From: Stramonita haemastoma
Taxonomy: Eukaryota > Mollusca > Gastropoda > Neogastropoda > Muricidae
Length of the DNA: 30,000 nt
Assembly (NCBI GenBank): GCA_030674155.1
Contig: CM060339.1
Location: forward strand, 35,831,456 to 35,861,455
Direction: 5' to 3'
Shown: one piece after another, positions 1 through 9,301 of the stretch
How positions within the stretch are numbered: the stretch's first letter is position 1
Layout of the letters: each line of letters begins with the position of its first letter
Position numbers and translations under genes: made by a program
The notes under the pieces: model-generated
The model's database searches: none
The model's input: the letters and a program-made list of their open reading frames with translations, nothing else
What the model was told of the DNA's origin: nothing

Positions 1-213
1 ACACACACACACACGTACACACACGCACGCACGCACACACACGCACATGCGCGCGCACACACACACACACACACACACATACACACACAGGCACACACAC
101 GCAGGCAAGTACGCACGCACGCACACACACATACACACGCACGCACGCACGCACACACCCACGCACGCAGGCACGCACGCACGCATTCACACATGCACAC
201 ACTCACACACACA
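1..213. repeat. Degenerate (CA)n microsatellite
   Basis: Alternating AC/GC-AC dinucleotides fill the first 213 bases, with GC interruptions such as acgcacgc. It runs off the left edge of the window. The histidine/threonine-rich open frame across it is a by-product of the repeat. Confidence 0.95.
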
Positions 214-269
214 CACAGACTTGATGGGGGAACTATGTAGCCTGGTGGCTTGAATGGTGTATAGTCTGC

Positions 270-530
270 TTAAAATCTGGCGACCCAGATATGAGCCGTA
301 TTCAAGATTTTCTCCTGGAGTTAACATCAAAGTCGATTCTCGACTCGTCATCGGACTCGTTCAGAAAATACTATAAACCAAACCCCTGTGTGCAAAAATA
401 GCCACAAAACATACTGCATACATTATCAAACCTGTTCTTATATTTTGGAAGATTAGGCTATTTTGCAAAGGTGGAAGCAGATGACAAAATATACAAAACA
501 GCATGTACGTGAAATCTGGTTGTAAGAAAA
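270..530 (+). mobile_element. Degenerate tRNA-headed SINE-like copy (family 2)
   Basis: This stretch aligns by eye, with many gaps, to the reverse complement of 24541-24820. Shared blocks in order are gacccagat against the tRNA-like head, cctggagttaacatca (320s), actataaacc (370s), and agatgacaaaatatacaaaac (480-500). It is much more eroded than the copy at 24541 and its B box is no longer recognisable. It lies in the intron or flank upstream of the first recognised exon of gene 1. Confidence 0.5.
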
Positions 531-686
531 AAAAAAGAGCACTTAGTCCTTTATCTTCCAAATCAAAGAATAAATATTCAAAATGAATTTATTAAAATGC
601 AATACATGGGAGGAAAATAAGCCAGTTAATTGTATCTACATATTTGACATTCTCTCCATCTCTGATCATTATTGTTCCCATGGCAG

Positions 687-785
687 CGAACAGTTCATCA
701 GAGGCCTATGACGATGTAGAGGAGTACCATGGCCACGATTATCTCCGCCTTTCCTCAGACAGCATCACCGTCCATCCTCACTCAT
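687..785 (+). CDS. Gene 1, internal exon 1 (tyrosine-motif tail)
   Basis: This is a 99-nt exon between a pyrimidine-rich acceptor (attgttcccatggcag, ending at 686) and a good donor (T|gtaagc at 786). It starts with the last two bases of a codon and ends with the first base of one, so it is a symmetric phase 1-1 exon of about 33 residues. The readable peptide begins NSSSEAYDDVEEYHGHDYLR and continues LSSDSITVHPHS. It is acidic and polar with no hydrophobic segment. YDDV and YLRL are spaced by seven residues, which resembles an ITAM (YxxI/L-x6-8-YxxI/L) with Val in the first +3 position. The split T joins CC of the next exon to make TCC (Ser), so the frame is continuous. Earlier exons, including any ectodomain and membrane segment, lie outside the window. 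The family is not recognised. The reading as a cytoplasmic signalling tail is inference. Confidence 0.65.
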
Positions 786-949
786 GTAAGCATGGAGACT
801 GCTGTGCTGTATAGAGTTGTGTTGGCTTTGTTGCACTGTGCTGTGTGAGTCATGCTTTTACTGGTCTCTCTTCTACTTGTAACGGGCAATATGTTCCAAT
901 ATGTAATCAGGTGGGTTTTGGGGTGGGGGGTTTTTCTGCGTCATCTTGT

Positions 950-1130
950 GTAACATCCCTGTCCTGCTATTCTCACGCAACTGATTTCAATCGCTCTGCC
1001 ACAGCCATACCCAGATTCGTTATGTCTCATCCTCAGGGTTGGAAGTCCACAGGGGTGAGGGGGGGAGGGGCATCAATATCAGACCACCATGGAGCCACCA
1101 GCAAGAGGGGCTCTGCACTACTGCAGGTCA
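950..1130 (+). repeat. Dispersed repeat, copy 1
   Basis: This lies in intron 1 of gene 1. It matches, in opposite orientation, 28865-29010. Shared wording includes tttcaatc, gccacagccat, cagggt-ggaagtccacaggg against cagggtcaaaagtccataggg, atcaatatcaga against atcaatgtcagg, and gagccaccagcaagagggg against ggccaccagccagagggg. The similarity of two distant stretches at matched positions shows an interspersed element. The 128-codon frame at 845-1231 lies across it and is explained by the repeat. I see no tRNA-like promoter or terminal repeats, so the class is unknown. Confidence 0.6.
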
Positions 1131-1479
1131 CTTTGGTGGTGTTCAGTGGTGCCTGTTCTGAGCTAACATACACAGGACACTACCAGCCAAGGCCCCTGCT
1201 AACGTCAATATTGACTCAGTCCTGGTGCTAAACTGAATAAGTCACACACCCGAGGTCCCTGCAACAACCAACCCCCATAGAACTTCAAACCCCAAAGGCA
1301 TAAACTCACCACAAGCACAGAAGTGTATGGGTAAAACAAACCTGAGGGTCACGATGACACCTGATCAAGGGAGGCCACTGAATCAGAGGAAGTTTTCTTT
1401 TTTCTTTTTTTAATCATTGCATGATGGTCAATGGCAATGTGAATCATGTAATGCTGCTTCTGTGGAAGTGCATATGCTT

Positions 1480-1765
1480 TAAGTCCACTTGACAAGGTTG
1501 TACTCTAGTCTTACTATCATATTATATCCTGCGTCAACCATGCCGAAGAGATACAGACACTGGCAGTGCTGGTCAGGTAATTTGAGCATCACTCTGAATT
1601 CCACATCCGTAAAGAGGATCAAGCTCGACTGTGTGGTCCCAGTCTTCCCACTGAGCCCACAGCACACTCACTGTGGGTAGGAGCCAGCCGGAGCCCAAAA
1701 TATCCCTACGACTCTTATGGGATTCAAACCCACAACCTTCCAGTTCAAAATCCATGGCGGCCGAT
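1480..1765 (-). mobile_element. tRNA-derived SINE-like element
   Basis: Read on the minus strand from about 1765, the sequence starts with a T-arm-like block (aaggttgtgggtttgaatcc), which resembles a pol III B box (GGTTCGANNCC) with one change. It is followed by a non-tRNA body ending in AT-rich sequence near 1480. The A box is not clear. It sits inside intron 1 of gene 1, antisense to the gene. The tRNA head indicates a SINE. The family name is not known to me. Confidence 0.5.
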
Positions 1766-1978
1766 ATGTATCATCAGTTATTTGTATTAGAATACTGCAG
1801 TGTATTACATTGCGTTATTGGCCCGTGAATTTGGGCTGATATGCAGTGTATTAATTGTCATATTGCTATGGATCGTGCATTGTGTTGCACTGTTATTGGC
1901 ACTTTGGTGTTGTGTCAAACACCTTTAGTACTAACACAGGCATCAGGGTTTAAAAATGGACTTGACATGGATCTCATA

Positions 1979-1979
1979 A

Positions 1980-2039
<60 letters not shown>
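1979..2039. repeat. (TG)n microsatellite
   Basis: About 29 uninterrupted TG units lie in intron 1 of gene 1, roughly 100 bases upstream of the exon 2 acceptor. Confidence 0.97.
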
Positions 2040-2040
<1 letters not shown>

Positions 2041-2137
2041 TGTACGTGCACAAGACCGTATGGTTTGTATTTGGGTGTGTAGCTAAATCTGCATCCAACA
2101 TGTGTTCTCTCCTCTCCTAATTTGTGTACGTACACAG

Positions 2138-2347
2138 CCACAACAGACGACAGTTCCACAGAGCTGACTGATGACACAGAAGACAGCACTCCTGCAGAGG
2201 GTGAACCTCCTCCAGCAGCCAGCAGCAGCAGACAAAGGAGGCAGGCAGACCTGGAAGACCCTGACACAGGGAACGTCCATTCACACATCCCCTCAGTCAG
2301 CCAGGGGGGCAGCCTCTATCTGACGCCTTGCCCTTCAGCTGAAGAGG
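2138..2347 (+). CDS. Gene 1, exon 2 (first copy of duplicated tail module)
   Basis: This is a 210-nt exon between acceptor ...cgtacacag (ending 2137) and donor G|gtcagt (2348). It enters with CC and leaves with G, again phase 1-1. The peptide starts TTDDSSTELTDDTEDSTPAE, then a Ser-rich and Arg/Gln stretch (AASSSRQRRQ), and ends SVSQGGSLYLTPCPSAEE. It is acidic at the front, basic in the middle and low-complexity throughout, with no membrane segment. The C-terminal block matches the end of exon 3, including a 20-base identity at 2311-2330 and 3152-3171, so the two exons are tandem duplicates. YLTP fits the YxxP pattern bound by Crk-type SH2 domains, but phosphorylation is not shown here. The open frame continues past 2347 only as intron read-through. 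Confidence 0.7.
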
Positions 2348-2945
2348 GTCAGTACTGTTGTGGTGGTCAGTGTTGTGGTCAGTGTTGTTGTGGTGGTCAT
2401 GTTGTGGTCAGTACTGATGTGGACAGTAGAGAAGGACAGAGGTGTGTAAAATGTTGCTTTGTCATCATACAGAAGACATTTTCCTCTTTATTTTCTTCAC
2501 AAGAATTCAGAAGATGTATGGAGCACAATGTTCAATATTTGTTCTTAGTTAATGGTTCACTGTCTTTCAAGTGTGTTTTCACTTGCACAAGCAAAACAAA
2601 TGTGTTAACACAGACTTGCTTTAAGATTGTACTAATAATACGTTATAATACATTTATAGTAATAAAAAAACAACTATGACTGTGGTATGTTTTAGCCTTT
2701 AACAGCAAGCAAAGCTGTCGAAACAGTAGTTTAGATCAAGATGTGTACATTATATGTATTCATTCTTATGAAGATAACAACTAATAAGCCAAACAATTGC
2801 CTCCATGTGATTTGCATGCTATTCCACTTAGTTTTGAATTGTGATGAATGCCAACGATGAAATATCAAGTGCAGCATACTAATTATAGTAATCATTTACT
2901 TTTTTATCCCTCAATCAATTATTTTTGACTTAAATTCCTTCACAG

Positions 2946-3188
2946 CCAAGAGCAGACCTGTGCCACTCAAAGGTGACACCAGAAGCAAAGCTCCTGCCAG
3001 GTGTGGACATTCTTCAGCAGCCAGCAGCAGCAGCAGACAAGGACGCCAGACAGTCCGTGAAAACACCAGCACAAGGAGCGTCCATCCATCCACCCCATCA
3101 TACACCCCATCAGCCACCCCATCAGCCACCCCATCAGCCACCCAGGGTGGCAGCCTCTATCTGACGCCTTGTGCTTCAGCTGCAGAAG
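2946..3188 (+). CDS. Gene 1, exon 3 (second copy of duplicated tail module)
   Basis: This is a 243-nt exon between acceptor ttccttcacag (ending 2945) and donor G|gtcagt (3189). It is phase 1-1 and the split codon G+CC gives Ala. The peptide opens AKSRPVPLKGDTRSKAPARC, has the module landmark SSSSRQGRQ, then a Pro/Ser/Thr region with three tandem SATP units (12-bp repeats around 3110-3144), and ends QGGSLYLTPCASAAE. Length and ends match exon 2, with the SATP expansion accounting for part of the extra length. Its front third is basic, whereas that of exon 2 is acidic, so the copies have diverged most there. Downstream intron sequence is also shared (ttgctttgtcat at 2454 and 3232). Confidence 0.7.
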
Positions 3189-3811
3189 GTCAGTGTTGGG
3201 GTCAATGTGGGAGAGCAGATGGTGTGAAGTTTTGCTTTGTCATTTCACCTTGAGAACGAAAGTTATGCACCAAGGGTGGGCAGGGTATGTCGGATGCCAA
3301 AATACTTATTGCCTTGAACTTGATATATTATTGTTTTGATGCTTTTTTTAAATAATACTGTATGTTAACTAGTAAAGCAGAGATGCTGAAACCTTATTTG
3401 AATATAACAAAATAAAACTTAATAACCAGTCTTAATGTCCATAGCCCAGCCATCTTAAGTTCTGTAATCAACAAGGAGAGTCTGATTAAAAATCCCCTAA
3501 TGAAAGTTGTTTGTGTATATTTTTCTGGTTAATGAACAGGGTGAATTAGTTTTAAATCAATATCCACTATGACAACAATATTGGGGCTGTCAGGTATTTC
3601 AAATGCAGCAAAAAGCTTAAAGCAATAGAAAACAAACTCACGAACAAACAAAAACCAACCAACCAAGCAAACCACACACTCTGCAACTATCTTGAACAGG
3701 CAGAATGTTATAGTATAGGGATCCCTCCTTTTGTTAGATATCTGGCCTGAAGGTAACAAAACTGAATCCCTGAAGAGACATCTATGTTGGTCTATTTTTT
3801 TTAGATTTCAG
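3189..3811 (+). other. Gene 1 intron 3, first part
   Basis: AT-rich sequence. The first ~60 bases are a diverged copy of the start of the preceding intron. Apart from that I see no element, repeat or credible exon here. Confidence 0.5.
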
Positions 3812-3927
3812 CCCGCTTCTACGCAAAGGAAGACCACACTGTTGAACTCTGTCCGCATTATGAATGCAATGATAAAATAGTTGCTCAGCCAGCAATTAAC
3901 ACCACCGGAATCTATTTTTATGACTGA
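3812..3927 (+). CDS. Possible alternative terminal exon of gene 1
   Basis: A strong pyrimidine tract and acceptor (tctattttttttagatttcag, with AG at 3810-3811) is followed by a frame that stays open in phase 1, the phase required by exon 3, for 37 codons to TGA at 3925-3927. The G left by exon 3 plus CC would give Ala, and the peptide starts ARFYAKEDHTVELCPHYECN. It is unlike the low-complexity tail and no donor is needed if it is terminal. A chance open frame of this length is quite possible, so this is only a candidate. I see no AATAAA close downstream. Confidence 0.22.
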
Positions 3928-4734
3928 GTGACGCCTGGATAAAGTAGACTAGGATATGTAAAGTACAGCTTGGTCAAGGAATCTCCTGGCTGAAAACAGT
4001 TCCATGTTATCTCCGTTTTATTCAGAGGTTTCTGTTGATGCAGTTTCATAGTCTTTGGTTTGGGTTCTCCCCTACACTTCCATGCTATGGTGACTTGTTG
4101 TCAAAGTCCTCACAATTCTTGGAGATTGACATGAGCTGTTGATAGAAGGACATTGTGGTGGTCACTACTCTAGCTGGTCATCGCATTCTGGCTCAACGGA
4201 TAAGCTAGTCTGCCAATTGTAAGAGGTTTAGCTGGTTGTGTTGTACATATGTTGGATCAGAACAAGCTTGCTGATCACTATTAAGGAATAAATATAGCAG
4301 CAGTACAGGGCTCCTGCATTGTGGCCTCATGGCAGCAACATACTGCCAGTTCCCTGTGGGCTTTTCATTCTGAAGATATATGACAGGACGTGTCTAAATA
4401 TGACAGTGATGGTGACATGCATGACTATTACATAGCAGAATACAAAAAAAAGTGAAAACAACGAAGCAAAGGAAATATGGATGCTTTTTCAGCTCTGCGT
4501 AAAAGATAAAAGGTATACTAAAAAGTGCACAGATGATTCTTAAAGTGTAACGTAGAACAAAAATACATGCTAAAGAGCAGCCAATCCAGGAGTAATATTT
4601 GGATACATATTTTAACAGGATTATCAAGATTTTACTCCTGTAAAAATCAACAACTTTAAGACAATATTTTTGTGAAATATCCAAACCTGTTCCACTCCGG
4701 AGGCTCTCTTTGATTGTAGAAATTTCAGAAATAG
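3928..4734 (+). other. Gene 1 intron 3, middle part
   Basis: AT-rich sequence without recognised repeats. A 96-codon minus-strand open frame (4394-4684) is hydrophobic and Phe/Ile/Tyr-rich. This is the usual look of a chance frame in AT-rich DNA, and it has no supporting splice or start context. Confidence 0.45.
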
Positions 4735-4920
4735 ATACGCTGACTAGAGATGAACAGCTGTAAATAGGTACCTGCCCTCTTTAGGGTCAGGGAAGATAAG
4801 GCAGCGAGGGAGGGGAGATGGGCGCCGCCCTCAATATGCTGGCCCCTAGAAAAGCTGAGGTCTCTGATGCTTTGCTCTCCTACGACCGCCTAGGTTATGG
4901 GACACCTTTACCTTTATAGA
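4735..4920 (+). mobile_element. SINE-like dispersed repeat with TTTACC tail
   Basis: A GC-richer island (gcagcgagggaggggagatg, gggcgccgccctc, ctacgaccgcctaggttatg) ends in gggacacctttacctttata, a short (TTTACC)n-type tail. I recall very similar wording as a common dispersed repeat in gastropod sequences, but this window holds no second copy to prove it. The head is not clear, so the left boundary is approximate. Confidence 0.45.
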
Positions 4921-5640
4921 TTAATAAGAGATTACTCTGTCATTTTTTCTTGTATGTCCTCAGATTTTGCTCTGATAAAGCTTAACAGGAAACTGGCTGT
5001 AGACATATATGATCATGGTCTTATTCATGGTAGCCAGTGGTAAGAGTTAAGTTTGAGTCTCGAGATCCTTGTATGGTCGAAATAGATTGAAGAATGGTGA
5101 AATACAAAGAAGAAAATATATAACTCGTGATATAGGTGTGCTTTTTCTGTAGGGAAAAATTCAGAAAAGATAGAAAATAAATTATTAAGTGTGCACCTTT
5201 CCAAGTGGTGACACAGGCAATAACATGTACAGAACAACAACCTACACTTGGATCGCAGAACATTACCTGGTACAACAGATCCCATCGAATCAGGGAACAC
5301 AGAAATAGTGTGCATAGCACAACTCATCAGAACTAAAAGAAGACAGTAACAATAAGCAGCTATGGTACTAGTTGGATGTCTGATGACATGAGCGTAATGG
5401 TGACCGTGACTGAATCAGAGTGACTGCTGGCATTGCTTTGTTGTGGGGTTATCCTGTTTGATCTTTACTGCCGTGATGGTGATGGGAATTGTGATTTAAG
5501 AAAATAAAAAGGTGGAACACAAATGGCCTGTAGTGGTAATTGCAATTGTAGTGTGATGGCTGCTACTGTTCCGATGATGGTGACAATGGTGTCCGAGATG
5601 TTGATTATGATGAGGTTGCATGGATATGTGCTCACGCGTG
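4921..5640 (+). other. Gene 1 intron 3, last part
   Basis: AT-rich intron. One acceptor-like site (ttttttcttgtatgtcctcag, AG at 4962-4963) is followed by only 26 open codons in phase and no convincing donor. Two overlapping ~100-codon minus-strand frames (5021-5327) show no recognisable features. Confidence 0.45.
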
Positions 5641-5650
5641 CATTGTGAAG

Positions 5651-5768
<118 letters not shown>

Positions 5769-5797
5769 ACAAAGAGAAACAACTGTTTTCATTTCAG

Positions 5798-5955
5798 GCA
5801 CTCTTCCAGCTGGGAGCATGTTTCTCATGAGCCTGAAGAAAAACTCTCCACCAAAGCAGAGCAGAGACGACAAAGACAAGATGGATGAACGCCAGAGTGA
5901 AGACACAGACAGGAAGGGTGAAAACCAGAAAGAACAAGGAAGATGGGAAGAATGA
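5798..5955 (+). CDS. Gene 1, exon 4 (terminal coding exon as read)
   Basis: The acceptor aactgttttcatttcag ends at 5797. Entry is phase 1: G from exon 3 plus GC gives Gly, which fits the preceding donor. The frame reads GTLPAGSMFLMSLKKNSPPK, then a highly charged Arg/Asp/Lys/Glu/Gln stretch, and stops at TGA 5953-5955 after about 52 residues. The stop occurs two residues into wrong-frame reading of the 33-bp repeat. An extra C at about 5935, compared with every later repeat unit, moves the exon out of the long Glu/Lys frame. That frame would otherwise continue as 11-residue units towards TAA at 6356-6358, broken at 6128 and 6161. So the gene either has a recently shortened C-terminus or contains a sequence error here. 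The frame is well supported up to about residue 45. Confidence 0.6.
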
Positions 5956-6334
5956 AGAACAGAAAGAAAAGGAAGATGGGAAGAATGAAGAACAGAAAGA
6001 AAAGGAAGATGGGAAGAATGAAAACCAGAAAGAAAAGGAAGATGGGAAGAATGAAGAACAGAAAGAAAAGGAAGATGGGAAGAATGAAGAACAGAAAGAA
6101 AAGGAAGATGGGAAGAATGAAAACCAGTAAGAAAAGGAAGATGGGAAGAATGAAAACCAGTAAGAAAAGGAAGATGGGAAGAATGAAAACCAGAAAGTAA
6201 AGGAAGATGGACAGAATGAAGAACAGAAAGAAAAGGAAGATGGGAAGAATGAAGAACAGGAAGAAAAGGAAGATGGGAAGAATGAAAACCAGAAAGAAAA
6301 GGAAGATGGAAAGAATGAAAGCGGGAAAGAGGAC
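5939..6334 (+). repeat. 33-bp tandem repeat, 11 units plus a partial (former coding array)
   Basis: Units begin at 5939, 5972, 6005, 6038, 6071, 6104, 6137, 6170, 6203, 6236 and 6269, with a diverged twelfth at 6302. Each 33-bp unit translates, in the frame of 5939, to EDGKNEEQKEK or EDGKNENQKEK, so period and frame are coding-compatible. Two adjacent units carry AAA-to-TAA changes (stops at 6128-6130 and 6161-6163). The frame leaves the array as ESGKEDENSGQRQ and stops at TAA 6356-6358. The long minus-strand open frame over this array (5496-6374) is a shadow of the same periodicity. Confidence 0.85.
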
Positions 6335-6365
6335 GAAAACTCAGGACAAAGACAATAATGGACAA

Positions 6366-6371
6366 AATAAA
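6366..6371 (+). promoter_or_regulatory. Possible poly(A) signal AATAAA
   Basis: AATAAA occurs 8 bases after the array-frame TAA and about 410 bases after the TGA that is actually in frame. It is a plausible cleavage signal for gene 1, but single hexamers are common in AT-rich DNA. Confidence 0.3.
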
Positions 6372-8565
6372 CAATTGGTCATTGAACAGTAGTGTTTGAG
6401 CAGCATTGTTATAACCATTCTAGTGAAAAGGAGGATGAGGAAGAAGAGGAGTACTGTTACCAGCGTTAGCAACATTAATATGAGACTGAACTCTGGATAC
6501 CTTTGCGCAATGCATTTAATAGTCTTCATAATCGAATCATCAGCATCAACATCATTACCATCACGATCTGATAATTAATTTCGTCGTTGTTTTTACCATC
6601 ACTACAACAATCCTCATCAACATAGCTCTTGTCTTCTACTTGGTGACAATGCTGTACACTATCTAGCTTTACTGATAGTTAGGACTTTGTTTTCAATATT
6701 GCCAATCTGTTGATGCTATTGTCCTTGATTTTTGTTCTTGTTTACATGTGTGTTTAATATAGATTTGCAAAAAATAATTTTGTTTGTGCTTATAATTCAA
6801 CTCTTTCTGTCGTGATAAAATGATTTCAATATTTGCATTTATAATCAAATGTCTTGGTGCTACTTTGTCATCAGTCCATGCTCTGTATTATTGTCATTAT
6901 CTCATAGTATTTTTCATTGCTGATGTTTTAGCTTTTGATGATAATGATTTTGCCCTGTTAATCATTGCTGCCTCTGCTACCATTGCTTATGCTGTTATGT
7001 TTGTATTTGTACCTCTTTACCCTGTAAGTTTAGTTGCTGAAAACATTTTAATGGCACAAAGGTTACTGAAAAGGCAAATTTTAGCGTAGCCTGGAAAGAA
7101 GCTACCTATTCTACTTTGAGAGATGCAATCCTCTATCCAGCCCCCTAGAATACATCACAAATTCCGGTCACCTGCCACACTGACTACTCTCCTTCTCAGT
7201 TTCCTGCACTCTTTTTACCTCTAGGTCCCTCTTCCCCACAAGTGGAATATGGAAACCTGTATATTTCTTTTTCTGATATTCCTGATGTAGTTTTTTTAAA
7301 TAACAAGCAAAACTTGCCAAAAAATCCTTGACGTACTTTTTGGTTTTTGTTATGTAAATAAGATATGGATGTTTCGTTTATGGTTTTCTTACTGGCATTT
7401 TAATAACTGTTTTTGTTTTAAGTTATATGCTAAGAAAATTAGATTTTAAAGCATTTTTCTTGTGTCAGACTATTTTTGCATTTGTTTTGCATATGTAAAT
7501 ACCCCCCCCCACACACACACACATGAATATCACGAACATTATATGTGTGTTTGTGTGGGCTTGTTTGTTTATTTCTTTGCGCGTATTGCTAGATCTGAAT
7601 ACCAGGAAGCATGGATTTAAATGATATCATTATTTGCAGATTGACTCTTGTTTATCATGTATTTTAAACTGCTATAATTATTCTCTCAACCTCATCTTTT
7701 TCATTATGTTAAATAATGTACAGAAAAAAAAAAATGTTCACACACTATAAATAATTTGTAAATAAGAATCATTGTTACTAGCTTATTATGACAAAAAATA
7801 CGTTACAAAAATTGCATGTTACTTTGGTGAACAATATTTCTTTAAAAACATGTCTATTGTGTCGTTGTAAATCATGTCTATTGAATCAGAGTGCGCATAG
7901 TTCAAAAGATAAATTTTCTGTTTTATCTTGTTTATCAATGTTCTTATGGAATGCTGGGTAATATTTTTGTATTTCATTTATCGGTAGTTCTAATATGAAA
8001 AACATAATTTTAACTGGATCAAGCCAGAGCCAACATTGTGTTGTTTATTTCCGTATTTAAGAACTAAACCACAAAGATTTCCAGTTATGTTTTTTCCCCC
8101 GCAGACAATCGCCCCCCCCCCCCCCCCCACATCCAAGGCAATCGTCCTTCTTCAGAAGGGAAATGGAGAACGGTTTTTTCTTTAAGAACCCCTGTAATGT
8201 ACTATTGAGTTTTATGAATCATACTTAGAACAAAAAAAAAACATATTTCTTCAGAACATAATAACATGCTTTTTTGAGGTATATGCAACAAAACTTGCCC
8301 AAATTCCCCCAAACGCAGGTGTAAAAATCATGTATTTAGCTTTTAATTCATGATGACCCAATAGAAACTGTAAATATACGATTATTATTTGGATACATTC
8401 TGTTTTAATTTGGCTGATGTTTGTATATGTTATAGAGAATGTGTTGAATTCTAAGTAGTCTCTCCTATGCCTTTTTCTATTTACTGAGATATTATTATGT
8501 GGATCAAGTGTGTACAGGGATTTGAGATAAAATGACCTAAAATATGTCTATCATGAAGTAAAAAT
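6372..8565. other. AT-rich 3' flank / intergenic
   Basis: No convincing exon is seen. The region holds short homopolymers (C9 then CA repeats at 7501-7523, A10 near 7724, C17 at 8112-8128). The hydrophobic 89-codon frame at 6820-7089 lies in AT-rich sequence with no splice or start support, and I treat it as chance. Confidence 0.5.
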
Positions 8566-8987
8566 GTGACGATCCACTACGAAATGAGTCGCTTAGCACA
8601 TTACCTAATTTTGCGCTAGGAGCCATTAAAGGCAGGTGGGGGTTAAGTTGTCAATTTTGAGATTTGATCAATTATTAAACTATATCCGTTATTCTACTTT
8701 GTGATGAAATATCAAGACATAATGTTTATTCCTTTTGCTTTTACATGTGTTTTGAAAATACCCAAACCCTGTTTCTGACAATCTGTTACGAAAACAAACT
8801 TGCCCGTTTCTCATTTTGTCACATCCTGCAGTCTACCATTTCAATTTGTAATAACTTTGCACAGAATTGTCCGATTTTGAATCTGTTTTTTAGTATTGAA
8901 AAGCCTTTTTATTGCAGATTAATAACTTATCAATAACTACAAATTGACTTCTGGTGCAATGCGACTCCTTATGTGGTGGAGCGTCAC
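8566..8987. mobile_element. MITE-like element with 27-bp terminal inverted repeats
   Basis: The left end (8566-8592) starts gtgacgatccactacgaaat. The right end (8961-8987) is its reverse complement at 22 of 27 positions, ending ggtggagcgtcac. Both ends are flanked by AAAT (8562-8565 and 8988-8991), consistent with a 4-bp target duplication. The 422-bp interior is AT-rich and has only short open frames, so it encodes no transposase and would be non-autonomous. The superfamily is not assigned. Confidence 0.65.
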
Positions 8988-9301
8988 AAATACTATGACA
9001 TCTTGAGCCCTGTTTATGAATTGCAAAACAGCTGTATAGACCTGTTTGCATAATGACTAACTATGACCGGGGGGCAAGTATGACAAGGGGCCAAGTTGTA
9101 TGTATAACCGTATTTCCCTGACTGCTAACTGCTGATCATAGCAGAACCCTATTTTCTTGACCGCGAACTGCTGATCTTAGCAGAATGTTGTTTTCACACG
9201 GCAGCACAATGCCTAAGCGCTGCAGCCCTTTAGGGGACTACATTTTATGTGCACATAGCATGCACACGGCACCAGCGACCATGGCATAGAAGAAGGAAGC
9301 T
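8988..9301. other. Spacer with a short imperfect duplication
   Basis: The phrase actgctgatc.tagcagaa occurs twice (about 9127 and 9168), an imperfect ~41-bp tandem duplication. Otherwise the spacer is featureless. Confidence 0.5.

Noticed and set aside
47..253. His/Thr-rich open frame at the left edge
   Set aside because: It is a direct translation of the CA repeat. There is no splice or promoter support.
845..1231. 128-codon plus-strand open frame
   Set aside because: It lies in intron 1 and overlaps a dispersed repeat that recurs at 28865-29012. The frame similarity between the two reflects DNA homology of the repeat.
4964..5043. Possible exon after a good acceptor at 4962-4963
   Set aside because: Only 26 codons are open in the needed phase, with no convincing donor or end signal. 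Not separable from chance.
4394..5327. Minus-strand hydrophobic and Cys-rich open frames inside intron 3
   Set aside because: AT-rich composition, overlapping frames of similar length and no splice context suggest chance.
6820..7089. 89-codon hydrophobic frame resembling a membrane protein
   Set aside because: T-rich sequence gives Phe/Leu/Ile codons in any case. No supporting start context, splice sites or repeat-free homology can be seen.
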